Assembly (NCBI RefSeq): GCF_042686125.1
Contig: NZ_JBHUOV010000015.1
Span: forward strand, 192,103 to 256,102
Direction of reading: 5' to 3'
DNA from: Oceanihabitans iliipiscarium
GTDB lineage: Bacteria; Bacteroidota; Bacteroidia; Flavobacteriales; Flavobacteriaceae
DNA length: 64,000 nt
Each line of letters begins with the position of its first letter. The first letter of the stretch is position 1. The notes under the pieces are model-generated. The model saw only the letters and a list, made by a program, of their open reading frames with translations. It was not told where the DNA came from and made no database searches. Shown here in pieces: positions 1 to 8,935 of this stretch. The translations under genes and the position numbers were made by a program.

Positions 1-281
1 TCTTCATTAACCAACAGCCCAATCTCTTCTTGCGTTTCTCGAATAGCAGCTTGTTTTATGGTTTCGCCAGCATCTACATGACCAGCAACTGAAACATCCC
101 AAAGTAATGGACAAATAGCTTTTAAAGCTGAACGTTGCGCTAATAAAATTTCTCCAGCTTTAGTATATAACCACACATGAGCTGTGTTATGATAATATCC
201 TTTTGCATGAATTAAGGATTTTAACTCAGAGTTTCCAGTAGGAAATCCATCAGATGTTATGATATCAAGAAGTTCGATAAT
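1..281 (-). CDS. NUDIX hydrolase, partial (3' end outside window), no normal start codon
   Basis: The reading frame continues past position 1 and gives about 93 residues of a NUDIX hydrolase. The Nudix box is clear: GHVDAG, then E, REtQEEIG, matching GX5EX7REUXEEXGU. The text around it (LWDVSVAGHVDAGE) resembles the IPP-isomerase-like NUDIX branch, which cleaves nucleoside-diphosphate-linked compounds using a divalent metal. No ATG, GTG or TTG lies between the in-frame stop (282-284) and the valine just before the conserved core. Aligned with the second copy at 6004-6120, the position of that copy's ATG is an ATT (279-281). Either ATT initiates or the gene has lost its start. Positions 169-245 are almost identical to 6008-6084. 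The exact substrate cannot be told. Confidence 0.8.
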   Translation of the reverse strand, partial: MIELLDIITSDGFPTGNSELKSLIHAKGYYHNTAHVWLYTKAGEILLAQRSALKAICPLLWDVSVAGHVDAGETIKQAAIRETQEEIGLLVNE

Positions 282-346
282 TTAAAATAATTAAATATTA
301 AATAATTGTATCTTTAAGCAACTAACCTTAAACCAATACATTTATT

Positions 347-3300
347 ATGATTAAAAAGTACTCTTTTTTATTGACAATACTTGGATTATTATTGTCAATA
401 TTTTCTCAGGCTCAGAATACAAATATACAATGTAGTCCAGTTACTGAGAATTTTAAATCTGTTAAGTTTTGTGAAAATGAAAATCATTATAGTCAAGACA
501 AATCTGGCAATAGAATACATAGTCTAGAGAATGAGTTTATAGATCGTTTCGGGAATAAGTTTCATAAAAAAATTAATAAAAATATTAATGAAGCTGGAAG
601 AGCAGTAACTGACACACCTGATTATATAAGTCCAGATGGACTTTTCGCATTGTATTTAGCTGATCCTGATGGTGTTGTAAATGAAGATAACTTTACCACA
701 TTAAACAGTCAAGGTGATGCATATAGAAATGTATTAGCTCAATTATTTGCAGATGTAGAAAGCCTCATTATTGAAAATGGAGCAGCAAGTATGGAACCTG
801 TTAAATTTGAAATTCGCTCTTTTTCAGCTACAGATGGTCCGTTAGGTGCAGCCTCTTCTTACTATGATACTGCTGGTTTTCCAGAAGGATCAGTAATCGC
901 AGGCAATGTATGGAAGGCAATTAATTCTGGAGTTAATGACCCAAATGAATGGGATGGTTATATAAGGATTAATTTTAGTTTTAATTGGTTTACAGATTTT
1001 AATAACCCAACAAGTATAAGTAATGAAGTAGATATGTATGGTGTATTGCTACATGAACTCATGCATGCGCTAGGTTTTGCATCAGGAATTGATGCAAGTG
1101 GATCACCAGAACTTGGTTTTTACTATCCTTATGATACACTTTTAAAAACGGAATCTGGAACGGATGTTATTGTTAATAGTGGAAGCATTTGGAGCTTTAA
1201 TCCAGCGCTAAATACTAGTCTTTTAACATCTGGGTGTGAATCACCAGTTACTGGTATCAGACTTGGAGATGCAAATTTTCCTGTTTTTGCACCTGATACA
1301 TTTTTCCCAGGAACCAGTTTGAGCCATATTGATAGAAATGATGATTGTTTGTTACCATCTGATGAATATTTAATGGGTCCTGGTACTGGATCAGGAGAAA
1401 CTAACCGCTTAGATGTTGATCAGATTAATGTGTTATGCGATTTAAACTATTTAGTTTCTAATAGTTATGGTCATGCTAATGTTGTAGAGTTTGGTAATCC
1501 TGCTATTGTCACTAATGTATCTAATGTAAATGTTCTTAATTTACCTGGATGTAATCCAGTTGTTTTTGGAGGAGATGATATTCCAAATATAGGAGTCTTC
1601 GATAATTGTGATGATACAATTGTACAAATAAATGAGGCAGATTTACTGAATAATGATACGGGTTCAAATCTTAGCGTTTCAAATCTCACAGACCCAAGTG
1701 GTAATGAGTTAATAGTTGATAGTGGTGTTGCTCCGAATAGAATTTTTCTATATAACCCGACGTATCCAGATTTAGGGACTGTGCAATTGCGCTACCAACC
1801 TATGGATGATCAAGGTAATTTCGGTAATTATACTTATGTAGATATTGAAATTATTGCTTGTCCAGGAGCAGAATTTGGTTGTACTAATAGCGACCCTTGT
1901 AATCTCATTTGTAATCCACATATTATTCATGAAACATTAGATTCTGATTCTGCTTGTCAATACCTTAATAACATTCCTATTGGATGGCGTCTGGCATTTT
2001 CCACTCCAGATTGGTTACCAGATAATCCAAGCTGTGAAAATACTTCTACAGGTATTAGAAACTATAATGTATTACCAGGTGATTTTGGTGGACGAATATC
2101 ATTTGGTGGAGGTATTAATGAAGTGAATAATGGAGAAGTTGATATGTGGACAGAAGGCATTTCTACTTCAGTTAAAAGTGTTCAGCCTAATACTAAATAC
2201 CTTTTATCTTATCATAAGAACGATGGAATAAACACTAATCTGGAAGGAAATATTACAGGAGGAAGACGTCTTAGTTATGCTATTGGATTAAATGTAACAT
2301 TGAGTAAACCTTTTGGTAGTTTTCCTTCATCTACAGCTGATTCCTATTACTATCATGATGTAGCTACTGGAACATTTACAGATAGTAATACTAATATTGA
2401 AGACTTTGAGAATAATCATACTAATATATTAGTTGATAATACCGTAACTCAAAATTGGTCACAAACAGTAGTTAGTTTCACATCGCCTGCCGATATAGAA
2501 AATGAATTTTTGAATTTTTCGCATCCAGTAAATGGTGCGTTTTATAGTTTAGGTATTGATTATCCAACAATTACCTCTCTTTATATCCTAGCTATTGATG
2601 GAGTAGAATTAATTGAAGACCGTCTCCATCAAACACCAACTAATTATTTAGTTGATTGCGGGACTACACATACTATAGGAATTGATTTATGTGATGTAAC
2701 TAATATGCAATATCAATGGTGGGATGTGACAAACCCTGGAACTCCAGTTCGGTTAACCGATTTAGTTGATTCTTCAGGTGATTACGATGCAGATGGAATT
2801 CTTATTACAAACCCTGCTACTCAATATAATATTGAAAGTGTCAATGCCAATGGTTCTCAAATAGTATTATCTGATATATTAGGACCAGTGAACTTGCAAT
2901 TAAGGCGCGTTTTCCCAGTTACATTTGGAGGTGATTCTAATTTAGTAATTAATAATAATCTTACTGCTGCAGATTCTATTGTAGATGTTGCAGTTTCTAT
3001 TAATTCAGGAGGAATACCTGCTGATGCTGGATTTTCTAGTAGCCTAAACCTTAGTAATTGCTTATTTAGTTTTCAATCTAATGAGACATATGATATGCAT
3101 GAATGGGATTTTGGTGATGGTACAGTAATATCAGGTGTTGGAACAGATGATAATTTTGTCAACCCAACACATGGATATGCATCTGGTGGATCTTATCTAG
3201 TAACACATACTGTAAGTAATGAATGTGGAAGTATTTCAAGTACACAGAGTGTTTTTGCGTTTTGTACACCTCCACCTTGTACTAATTGTGAATCCGTTTT

Positions 3301-5773
3301 TAATGATATTGATGAGTCATTTATTGAAAGTGGAGGTAATTGTGGTGAATATGCTTTTGTTATTGCACCATCTACTTTCGATTGCTATAGTGTTCAAGTG
3401 ACTTTAGAGGGGCAGCCATTACTTATTCAAGAAGGTACAAACCTCGTAAACTTTGATATGAATGGAGCTTATGCTATAGATGTTTTATTGACAAGTAATT
3501 ATACTAATGAAACTTGTAATGGGGCAATTAATGTAGATGTAGACTGCCATATAAGTTGCAATAATTTTCAACCAGATTTTACATTTTCACAAGATCAAGA
3601 GACGGGTTGTCCACTTGGGTTTGTAGGTATTAATAATGGAGATGATTGCCCTGGACAGACTTATCTTTGGGAAGTTTTTGATGATGAGAATGGTAATAAC
3701 AGTATTGATAGTGGTGATATTTCGGTATATCAAACATCAGAAATTAGTTTCGATAGTGACGATTTTTCATTTCCAGATCCATATGCTAATTATATCATCC
3801 AATTTACCATTTTCGATCCAAATAGTGACTACTCTGAAACACTAATTGTGCCTTGGCCTATTGCAGATACTTGCTATGATAATCCATGTACCGACTTTGA
3901 ATTAGATTTCACCTTTTTACAAACCACTCCAGAATTATGTCCTATTGAGTTTGTTGGACAAATAATAGGTGATGTTTGTCAAGGACAAACATATCTGTGG
4001 CAAGTGTTTGACGATGCTAATGGAAACGGTATTTTAACTAACGATGAAGAATTATTCCATACAGATAACATTAGTTTTGATGTGGATGATTTTTCATTTC
4101 CAGACCAAAACGCTAATTATTATATTCAGTTTACTGTTTTCGATCCTAACAGCGATTATTCAGATACACTTACTGTTCAATGGATTATTCCTGCTACATG
4201 TTATCAAGGCCCTTGTATAGAATGTGATGAAGTGAATGATATTGTACTAAATAGTATTTCTACGGTAGATGATTGTAATAAATTGCAAGTTGCACTTTCT
4301 GAAGAGATTTTGAATTGCTATGATGTTTATGTTTATATAGATGATAATGAAACTCAAATTGAGCCTGGAACCACTCTAATAGAAATTGGTGACGCAGATT
4401 TGTATACTTTAGTTATAGTAGATGCTTTTAATCCTAGATTAGGTTGTCTAAAGGAAGATTTTGAAATTGAATGCTGTCCAAATTGTGTAGAAGCCTTTGA
4501 TATTATTGCTAACTCTATAGTGACAATTGAAGACTGTCATTTTATTCAAATCACAGTTCCACAAGCTTTTACTGGCTGTTTTAATGCTGCCGTAGATATG
4601 GGAGAGGGACTTATAACATTAGAAACAGGAGTTAATACTATAGAGAATCTTGGAAATGATTTACTCGTTCTCCATGTTTTTGATATAAACAACCTGGAAG
4701 ATGCATGCATTAAAAAGGAGGTTGAAATAGAATGTTGTCCGAGTTGTGAAGATGCTTTTGATATTATTGCAAACTCTGTAACCACAATTGAAGACTGTCA
4801 TTTTATTCAAATCACAGTTCCACAAGCCTTTAATAGCTGTTTTACTGCTGCAGTAGACATGGGAGATGGTTTTATAGCATTAGAGACAGGAATTAATACG
4901 ATAGAGAATCTTGGAAACAATCAATTCACTCTCTATGTTTTTGATATTAGTAACCCGGAAAATTCTTGTAAGAAAGATGAGGTTGCAATAGAATGTTGTC
5001 CAGATTGCCTAGAAGTGTTTCAGACTATTGCAAACTCTGCTATCACTATAAAAGATTGTCATTTTGTTCAAATTACTGTACCGCAGAATATTAATGATTG
5101 TTTTTTTGCTACTCTGGGTATAGGAGGTGGTGAAATTCTTTTAGAGACAGGGGTTAATACTTTTGAGTATAATGATAATGAACAATTAGTTTTATACGTC
5201 TATGACTTAAATAATCCAGATGATGCATGTCTTAAAGAAGAGCTTGAATTAATTTGCTGTTCTACATGTTCAGATATAAGACAAAAATTGAGTGATGTTT
5301 TAAGCGATTTATCACCAAATAGTTGTGGTAATTATACTTTAGAAATTCCGCAAGAAATTTTTGATTGTTATAGAATTAGAGTTTTGGTTAATGGTGTTAG
5401 TACAGAAATGGAAACAAGTACATTAGATTTTAGTTTTGAAGAAAATGGAGAGTATCCAATTCTTATTCAACCTATACGAATAGGAGGAGATAGGTGTAGA
5501 TCAGTTCAGTCTACTATAGAAGTTGGTTGCTTTTTTAACCGAAACACAGTTTCAATGTATCCTAATCCAGCAGAAAGCAACGTATCCTTTGAGCTAAGCA
5601 AAACTATAGATGAAATATCTCAAATCGTGCTTAAGAATGTTCTCGGTAGAACAGTGATTAATGTTAAAAATAGCACAGATTTAAATGTAAGCTCGCTAAA
5701 CTCTGGAATATATTTTGTTACTGTTATTACTAAGCAGAATGATATATATATGAAACGACTTATAGTAAAGTAA
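347..5773 (+). CDS. Giant T9SS-exported putative zinc metalloprotease with PKD and Cys-rich repeat modules
   Basis: The 1808-residue protein starts with a signal peptide (IKKYSFLLTILGLLLSIFSQA). A zinc-protease motif, HELMHALGF, places metal ligands at H236 and H240 with catalytic E237; the extended HExxHxxGF form is common among secreted Bacteroidota metalloproteases. A PKD-like segment (EWDFGDGT) lies near residues 917-960. Two related modules of about 105 residues follow (about 1074-1290), then Cys-rich modules of about 87 residues repeated to the end, and a T9SS type A sorting domain (MYPNPAESN to KRLIVK). It is therefore predicted to cross the outer membrane by T9SS and act at the cell surface or outside. 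It stands alone, with a terminator directly after it, and is flanked by broken genes, so it is probably an accessory insertion. Protease activity is inferred from the motif only. Confidence 0.85.
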   Translation: MIKKYSFLLTILGLLLSIFSQAQNTNIQCSPVTENFKSVKFCENENHYSQDKSGNRIHSLENEFIDRFGNKFHKKINKNINEAGRAVTDTPDYISPDGLFALYLADPDGVVNEDNFTTLNSQGDAYRNVLAQLFADVESLIIENGAASMEPVKFEIRSFSATDGPLGAASSYYDTAGFPEGSVIAGNVWKAINSGVNDPNEWDGYIRINFSFNWFTDFNNPTSISNEVDMYGVLLHELMHALGFASGIDASGSPELGFYYPYDTLLKTESGTDVIVNSGSIWSFNPALNTSLLTSGCESPVTGIRLGDANFPVFAPDTFFPGTSLSHIDRNDDCLLPSDEYLMGPGTGSGETNRLDVDQINVLCDLNYLVSNSYGHANVVEFGNPAIVTNVSNVNVLNLPGCNPVVFGGDDIPNIGVFDNCDDTIVQINEADLLNNDTGSNLSVSNLTDPSGNELIVDSGVAPNRIFLYNPTYPDLGTVQLRYQPMDDQGNFGNYTYVDIEIIACPGAEFGCTNSDPCNLICNPHIIHETLDSDSACQYLNNIPIGWRLAFSTPDWLPDNPSCENTSTGIRNYNVLPGDFGGRISFGGGINEVNNGEVDMWTEGISTSVKSVQPNTKYLLSYHKNDGINTNLEGNITGGRRLSYAIGLNVTLSKPFGSFPSSTADSYYYHDVATGTFTDSNTNIEDFENNHTNILVDNTVTQNWSQTVVSFTSPADIENEFLNFSHPVNGAFYSLGIDYPTITSLYILAIDGVELIEDRLHQTPTNYLVDCGTTHTIGIDLCDVTNMQYQWWDVTNPGTPVRLTDLVDSSGDYDADGILITNPATQYNIESVNANGSQIVLSDILGPVNLQLRRVFPVTFGGDSNLVINNNLTAADSIVDVAVSINSGGIPADAGFSSSLNLSNCLFSFQSNETYDMHEWDFGDGTVISGVGTDDNFVNPTHGYASGGSYLVTHTVSNECGSISSTQSVFAFCTPPPCTNCESVFNDIDESFIESGGNCGEYAFVIAPSTFDCYSVQVTLEGQPLLIQEGTNLVNFDMNGAYAIDVLLTSNYTNETCNGAINVDVDCHISCNNFQPDFTFSQDQETGCPLGFVGINNGDDCPGQTYLWEVFDDENGNNSIDSGDISVYQTSEISFDSDDFSFPDPYANYIIQFTIFDPNSDYSETLIVPWPIADTCYDNPCTDFELDFTFLQTTPELCPIEFVGQIIGDVCQGQTYLWQVFDDANGNGILTNDEELFHTDNISFDVDDFSFPDQNANYYIQFTVFDPNSDYSDTLTVQWIIPATCYQGPCIECDEVNDIVLNSISTVDDCNKLQVALSEEILNCYDVYVYIDDNETQIEPGTTLIEIGDADLYTLVIVDAFNPRLGCLKEDFEIECCPNCVEAFDIIANSIVTIEDCHFIQITVPQAFTGCFNAAVDMGEGLITLETGVNTIENLGNDLLVLHVFDINNLEDACIKKEVEIECCPSCEDAFDIIANSVTTIEDCHFIQITVPQAFNSCFTAAVDMGDGFIALETGINTIENLGNNQFTLYVFDISNPENSCKKDEVAIECCPDCLEVFQTIANSAITIKDCHFVQITVPQNINDCFFATLGIGGGEILLETGVNTFEYNDNEQLVLYVYDLNNPDDACLKEELELICCSTCSDIRQKLSDVLSDLSPNSCGNYTLEIPQEIFDCYRIRVLVNGVSTEMETSTLDFSFEENGEYPILIQPIRIGGDRCRSVQSTIEVGCFFNRNTVSMYPNPAESNVSFELSKTIDEISQIVLKNVLGRTVINVKNSTDLNVSSLNSGIYFVTVITKQNDIYMKRLIVK
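4470..5275 (+). repeat. Tandem 261-bp coding repeats (87-residue Cys-rich modules)
   Basis: Three consecutive copies lie exactly 261 bp apart: matching text begins at 4501 and 4762, and at 4766 and 5027. Copies 1 and 2 share long identical runs around the codons for EDCHFIQITVPQAF. Each encodes a module with CxxC at its start, single cysteines near the DCH and CF positions, and CC at its end. More diverged relatives sit before (about 4215-4470 and 3280-3550) and after (about 5260-5535), giving about six modules. The DNA similarity suggests recent unequal crossover. Confidence 0.85.
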
Positions 5774-5780
5774 ACAAATA

Positions 5781-5821
5781 AAAAAAAGCCCAATATCTTA
5801 TAGAATATTGGGCTTTTTTAT
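5781..5821. terminator. Bidirectional intrinsic terminator
   Basis: A perfect stem (AAGCCCAATAT / ATATTGGGCTT) is flanked by A-tract on one side and T-tract on the other. It works in either direction: for the protease gene on + and for the broken aminotransferase frame on -. Confidence 0.9.
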
Positions 5822-5840
5822 TTGAATTAATTATCATTTT

Positions 5841-6009
5841 TTAAGAAACATGCGACGATAAGCAAGCAATTAATGGTTTGAAATCTTCCGAAGTATTATA
5901 TAAATGACAAGAAATTCTAATATAATTTCCTCTGAATGATACAAATATTTTGCTACCGAATAAATCCTTTTTCAAAGCCTGAAGACCTATTTGATCTGGA
6001 AGTTTAAAA
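5841..6009 (-). pseudogene. C-terminal remnant 1 of a class V (PLP) aminotransferase
   Basis: Read on the minus strand from the junction near 6009, about 55 codons end at 5841 with the text FVSFRGNYIRISCHLYNT followed by EDFKPLIACL. This is the typical C-terminal end of class V aminotransferases (cysteine-desulfurase / isopenicillin-N-epimerase-like), where R-x-S-x-H-x-Y-N-t-x-x-D is conserved. The catalytic lysine and all of the N-terminal part are absent. Its upstream edge is fused out of frame to the NUDIX fragment at 6004-6120, so an apparent ATG at 6047 lies in NUDIX DNA read in the wrong frame. I infer a decayed fragment left by rearrangement. Confidence 0.75.
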
Positions 6010-6120
6010 CCACACATGAGCTGTGTTATGATAATATTTTTTTGCATGAATTAAGGATTTTAACTCAGAGTTTCCAGTAGGAAAACCTTCGCTATTTACA
6101 ATATCTATGCGCTCATCCAT
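6004..6120 (-). pseudogene. 5' fragment of a NUDIX gene (second copy)
   Basis: An ATG at 6118-6120 opens a frame of 38 codons (MDERIDIVNSEGFPTGNSEL onwards, to HVWF) and stops at 6004. It is the N-terminal segment of a NUDIX hydrolase and ends before the Nudix box, so it cannot be active. Positions 6008-6084 match 169-245 at 75 of 77 bases. Outside that tract the two copies differ at DNA level but still align as protein. The start lies one base after the stop of aminotransferase remnant 2, suggesting an ancestral aminotransferase-NUDIX operon. Confidence 0.8.
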
Positions 6121-6121
6121 A

Positions 6122-6217
6122 TTAAATAGTTTGTATAAGCATGGATGAACATGAAATATCAGATTTAAAATCTACTGCAGTATTAAACAGGAGACATGAA
6201 ATTCTTATAGCATTCAT
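6122..6217 (-). pseudogene. C-terminal remnant 2 of a class V aminotransferase
   Basis: This short frame (31 codons and a stop) reads NAIRISCLLFNTAVDFKS, clearly related to NYIRISCHLYNTSEDFKP in remnant 1. It is a second, more decayed copy of the same aminotransferase tail: the conserved His is now Leu, and the part after FKS is scrambled. It lies between the M42 peptidase gene and the NUDIX fragment. Both tails on the same strand, alternating with NUDIX pieces, indicate tandem duplication followed by loss. Confidence 0.6.
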
Positions 6218-6219
6218 TC

Positions 6220-7308
6220 TTACTTAAAATAACTAAACGTTTCTCCATCTTTAATATTAAGAAGTGTTTCATAAATCATTTTAATCACATTTTCAACATC
6301 TTCACGATGTACCATTTCTACTGTGGTATGCATATAGCGTAATGGTAAAGAAATTAAAGCAGAAGCGACACCTCCATTACTGTAAGCAAAAGCATCTGTA
6401 TCTGTTCCAGTTGATCTTGAAAGTGCAGAACGTTGAAAAGGAATTTTATGGCTTTCGGCTGTGTCAGTAATTAAATCACGTAGTTTTTGTTGTACTGCAG
6501 GTGCATAGGCTACTACAGGACCTTTTCCCATTTCTAAATGACCTTCTTTCTTTTTATCAATCATTGGTGTTGTGGTGTCATGAGTGACATCAGTAACAAT
6601 AGCAACATTCGGTTTTATCGTTTCAGTAATCATTTGTGCACCACGAAGTCCAATTTCTTCTTGCACAGAATTAGTTATATATAATCCAAAAGGTAAAGAC
6701 TTTTTATTTTCGTGAAGTAAGCGTGCGACTTCAGCAATCATAAAACCTCCCATTCTATTATCTAAAGCACGACACACAAATTTGTCATTATTCAGGATGT
6801 GAAATTCATCAGGATAAGTAATAACGCAACCTACATGTACGCCTAGTTTTTCAACCTCTTCTTTTGTTGCACAACCACAATCAATAAAAATATTGTCTGG
6901 TTTTGGTGCTTCTTCTTTAGCTCGATTTCTAGTATGAATTGCAGGCCATCCAAATACACCTTTAACGATGCCTTTTTTGGTGTGGATATTCACCACTTTA
7001 CTTGGTGCAATTTGATGATCACTTCCACCATTTCGAATCACATAAATTAAGCCATTATCACTTATATAATTAACATACCATGAAATTTCATCTGCATGTC
7101 CTTCAATAACTACTTTGTATTTTGCCTTAGGATTAATGACACCTACTGCAGTTCCGTAAGTATCTGTTATGAACTCATCAACATAGGGTTTTAGATAATT
7201 CATCCATAGTTTTTGTCCATCCCATTCATAACCTGTTGGTGCTGCATTATTTAAATATTTTTCTAAAAAGTTTAATGATTTTTTGTTGAGGATACTCTTT
7301 TTTGCCAT
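6220..7308 (-). CDS. M42 family metallo-aminopeptidase
   Basis: The 362-residue protein is a cytosolic M42 (glutamyl aminopeptidase / FrvX-like) enzyme that trims N-terminal residues from peptides with two metal ions. All expected residues are present: H71 and D73 (EGHADEI), bridging D183 (ALDNRMGG), catalytic pair E217-E218 (SVQEEIG), D240 (VTDVTHD) and H327 (RYMHTTVEM). Length fits the family, which forms large tetrahedral dodecamers. There is no signal peptide. It is transcribed alone and is the first intact gene beside the scrambled NUDIX locus. Substrate preference within M42 cannot be read from sequence. Confidence 0.93.
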   Translation of the reverse strand: MAKKSILNKKSLNFLEKYLNNAAPTGYEWDGQKLWMNYLKPYVDEFITDTYGTAVGVINPKAKYKVVIEGHADEISWYVNYISDNGLIYVIRNGGSDHQIAPSKVVNIHTKKGIVKGVFGWPAIHTRNRAKEEAPKPDNIFIDCGCATKEEVEKLGVHVGCVITYPDEFHILNNDKFVCRALDNRMGGFMIAEVARLLHENKKSLPFGLYITNSVQEEIGLRGAQMITETIKPNVAIVTDVTHDTTTPMIDKKKEGHLEMGKGPVVAYAPAVQQKLRDLITDTAESHKIPFQRSALSRSTGTDTDAFAYSNGGVASALISLPLRYMHTTVEMVHREDVENVIKMIYETLLNIKDGETFSYFK

Positions 7309-7421
7309 CTGTATTTATTTTTCACTAAAATAATAATATTAATAGGAATTTAAGGTTTATAGATAAGTAAATTATTAATTTTGAATATCCTTTTGGAACG
7401 ATTTTAGTATCAGATATAATA

Positions 7422-8120
7422 ATGAGAACAATTAGTTACATTTTATTACTATTTCCTATGTTGCTCTTCGCTCAGGTTAATGAAGTTGAGCAGGATTCTA
7501 CAGCATATGAATATATTATAATTGATGGCGATTCTATACCAAGAGCTAAAATAGATTTAGAAGAAGTGATGCTACTTCATAAATTAGAATTTAACGGCAA
7601 GGAAGATCGCAGGCGTTATTTGATTTTGAGACGAAAAACTATAAAGGTGTATCCTTATGCTAAATTAGCTGCAGAACGTTTGCAAACGATGCAAAAAAGA
7701 ATGGATGCTATAGACCGAAAAAGCGCTAAAAAAAAATACGCCAAACGTATTCAAAAATACATTGAAGGCGAGTTTTCTGAAGAACTTAAAAACTTAACTA
7801 GAACCGAAGGTCAGATACTTGTTAAACTTATTCATCGGCAAACGGGCCATACAGCTTTCGATTTAATAAAAGAATTGCGTAGTGGTTGGCGTGCGTTTTG
7901 GTTTAATAATACCGCTAATTTATTCGATATTTCTTTGAAACGAGAGTTTGATCCTCTTAATGAAAAAGAAGATTATTTAATAGAAGACATCTTACAGCGA
8001 AACTTTCAGTCTGGGAATTTAGAAGAACAAAAACCAGCAATTCCTATTGATTTCTTTGCGCTTACTAATAAATGGATGAAGCCTACATCTGCTGCTGCAG
8101 GAGAAAAGGTGAAGCTTTAA
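7422..8120 (+). CDS. DUF4294 domain protein, exported
   Basis: A 232-residue protein with a signal peptide (ISYILLLFPMLLFAQ) and a DUF4294 domain: YEYIIIDGDSIPRAKIDL at the start, then the strongly basic RRRYLILRRKTIKVYPYAKL, and GQILVKLIHRQTG. The family is widespread in Bacteroidota and has no assigned function; the signal peptide puts it in the periplasm. It lies 13 bp before the hemolysin III gene on the same strand, so they are probably cotranscribed. Confidence 0.85.
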   Translation: MRTISYILLLFPMLLFAQVNEVEQDSTAYEYIIIDGDSIPRAKIDLEEVMLLHKLEFNGKEDRRRYLILRRKTIKVYPYAKLAAERLQTMQKRMDAIDRKSAKKKYAKRIQKYIEGEFSEELKNLTRTEGQILVKLIHRQTGHTAFDLIKELRSGWRAFWFNNTANLFDISLKREFDPLNEKEDYLIEDILQRNFQSGNLEEQKPAIPIDFFALTNKWMKPTSAAAGEKVKL

Positions 8121-8133
8121 TTATAAAATACGA

Positions 8134-8760
8134 ATGCGAATACAAACAGCTTTTGAAGAGCAACTCAATACATTCTCTCATGCTATTGGTGCAATATTAG
8201 GTGTTGTAGGTCTAATTTTACTTCTTGTATTTAACTCTCACAAAACAGAGTGGAGCTTATTTAGTGTCATTGTTTATGGTATATCAATTATTGTATTATT
8301 TACGGCTTCTACTTTATATCATTATGTAAAGCATGAAAAACATAAACACTATTTTAGAATTTTAGACCACATCAGTATTTATATTCTTATTGCTGGTACT
8401 TATACACCTGTTTTACTCATTTCTTTGCAGGATAGTCTAGGTTGGCCACTTTTTTGGATGGTCTGGGGAATAGCACTTTTTGGAGTGCTTTTAAAACTCT
8501 TTTTCACAGGACGTTTTGAGACGTTTTCTGTACTTCTATACTTAGCAATGGGCTGGTTAGTTGTTTTTGATTTTAATCATTTGACTGAAGTAATAGGTAG
8601 TCAAGGAATTTTGTTTTTGTTTGCTGGTGGACTAGCTTATACTGGAGGCATTATTTTTTATGCTATCGATAAAATACCATACAACCATGTGATTTGGCAT
8701 CTATTTGTGTTGGCTGGTGCAGTATTTCATTTTTTCATGGTTTTTGGATATATCATCTAG
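8134..8760 (+). CDS. Hemolysin III / PAQR family membrane protein (TrhA-like)
   Basis: The 208-residue integral membrane protein has about seven predicted transmembrane helices. It carries the family signature: N-terminal EEQLNTFSHAIGA, STLYHY after helix 2, LDHISIYILIAGTYTP, and the C-terminal HLFVLAGAVFHF. These conserved Ser, His and Asp residues form the metal site in PAQR proteins. Bacterial members are linked to membrane fluidity homeostasis; the hemolysin name is historical. Follows DUF4294 closely in the same direction. Confidence 0.93.
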   Translation: MRIQTAFEEQLNTFSHAIGAILGVVGLILLLVFNSHKTEWSLFSVIVYGISIIVLFTASTLYHYVKHEKHKHYFRILDHISIYILIAGTYTPVLLISLQDSLGWPLFWMVWGIALFGVLLKLFFTGRFETFSVLLYLAMGWLVVFDFNHLTEVIGSQGILFLFAGGLAYTGGIIFYAIDKIPYNHVIWHLFVLAGAVFHFFMVFGYII

Positions 8761-8935
8761 ATTAAATTTGAAACAGGCTAATGACTCTTTCTGCTGAATA
8801 ATTACCGAGCATCACTATGCAATAAATTAGTATATTTATGCAAATAAAATACTAAAGTCGTTTTTTTGTTTTATCTGTCTAAAGGGTGTGTGAAATGGCT
8901 TAAAAATCATAATAGAATTGGTTAATTTTTTTAAA

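Noticed and set aside
5841..6047. A 68-residue frame opening at the ATG at 6047 on the minus strand
   Set aside because: Its first dozen residues are NUDIX DNA read out of frame; only the later part (from about 6009) is a real aminotransferase tail, so the frame is a chance fusion, not a gene.
7392..7420. Possible sigma-54 promoter (TTGGAACG, then AGTAT) before the DUF4294 gene
   Set aside because: The -12 element lacks the GC that defines it and the match has at least two differences; too weak to report as a site.
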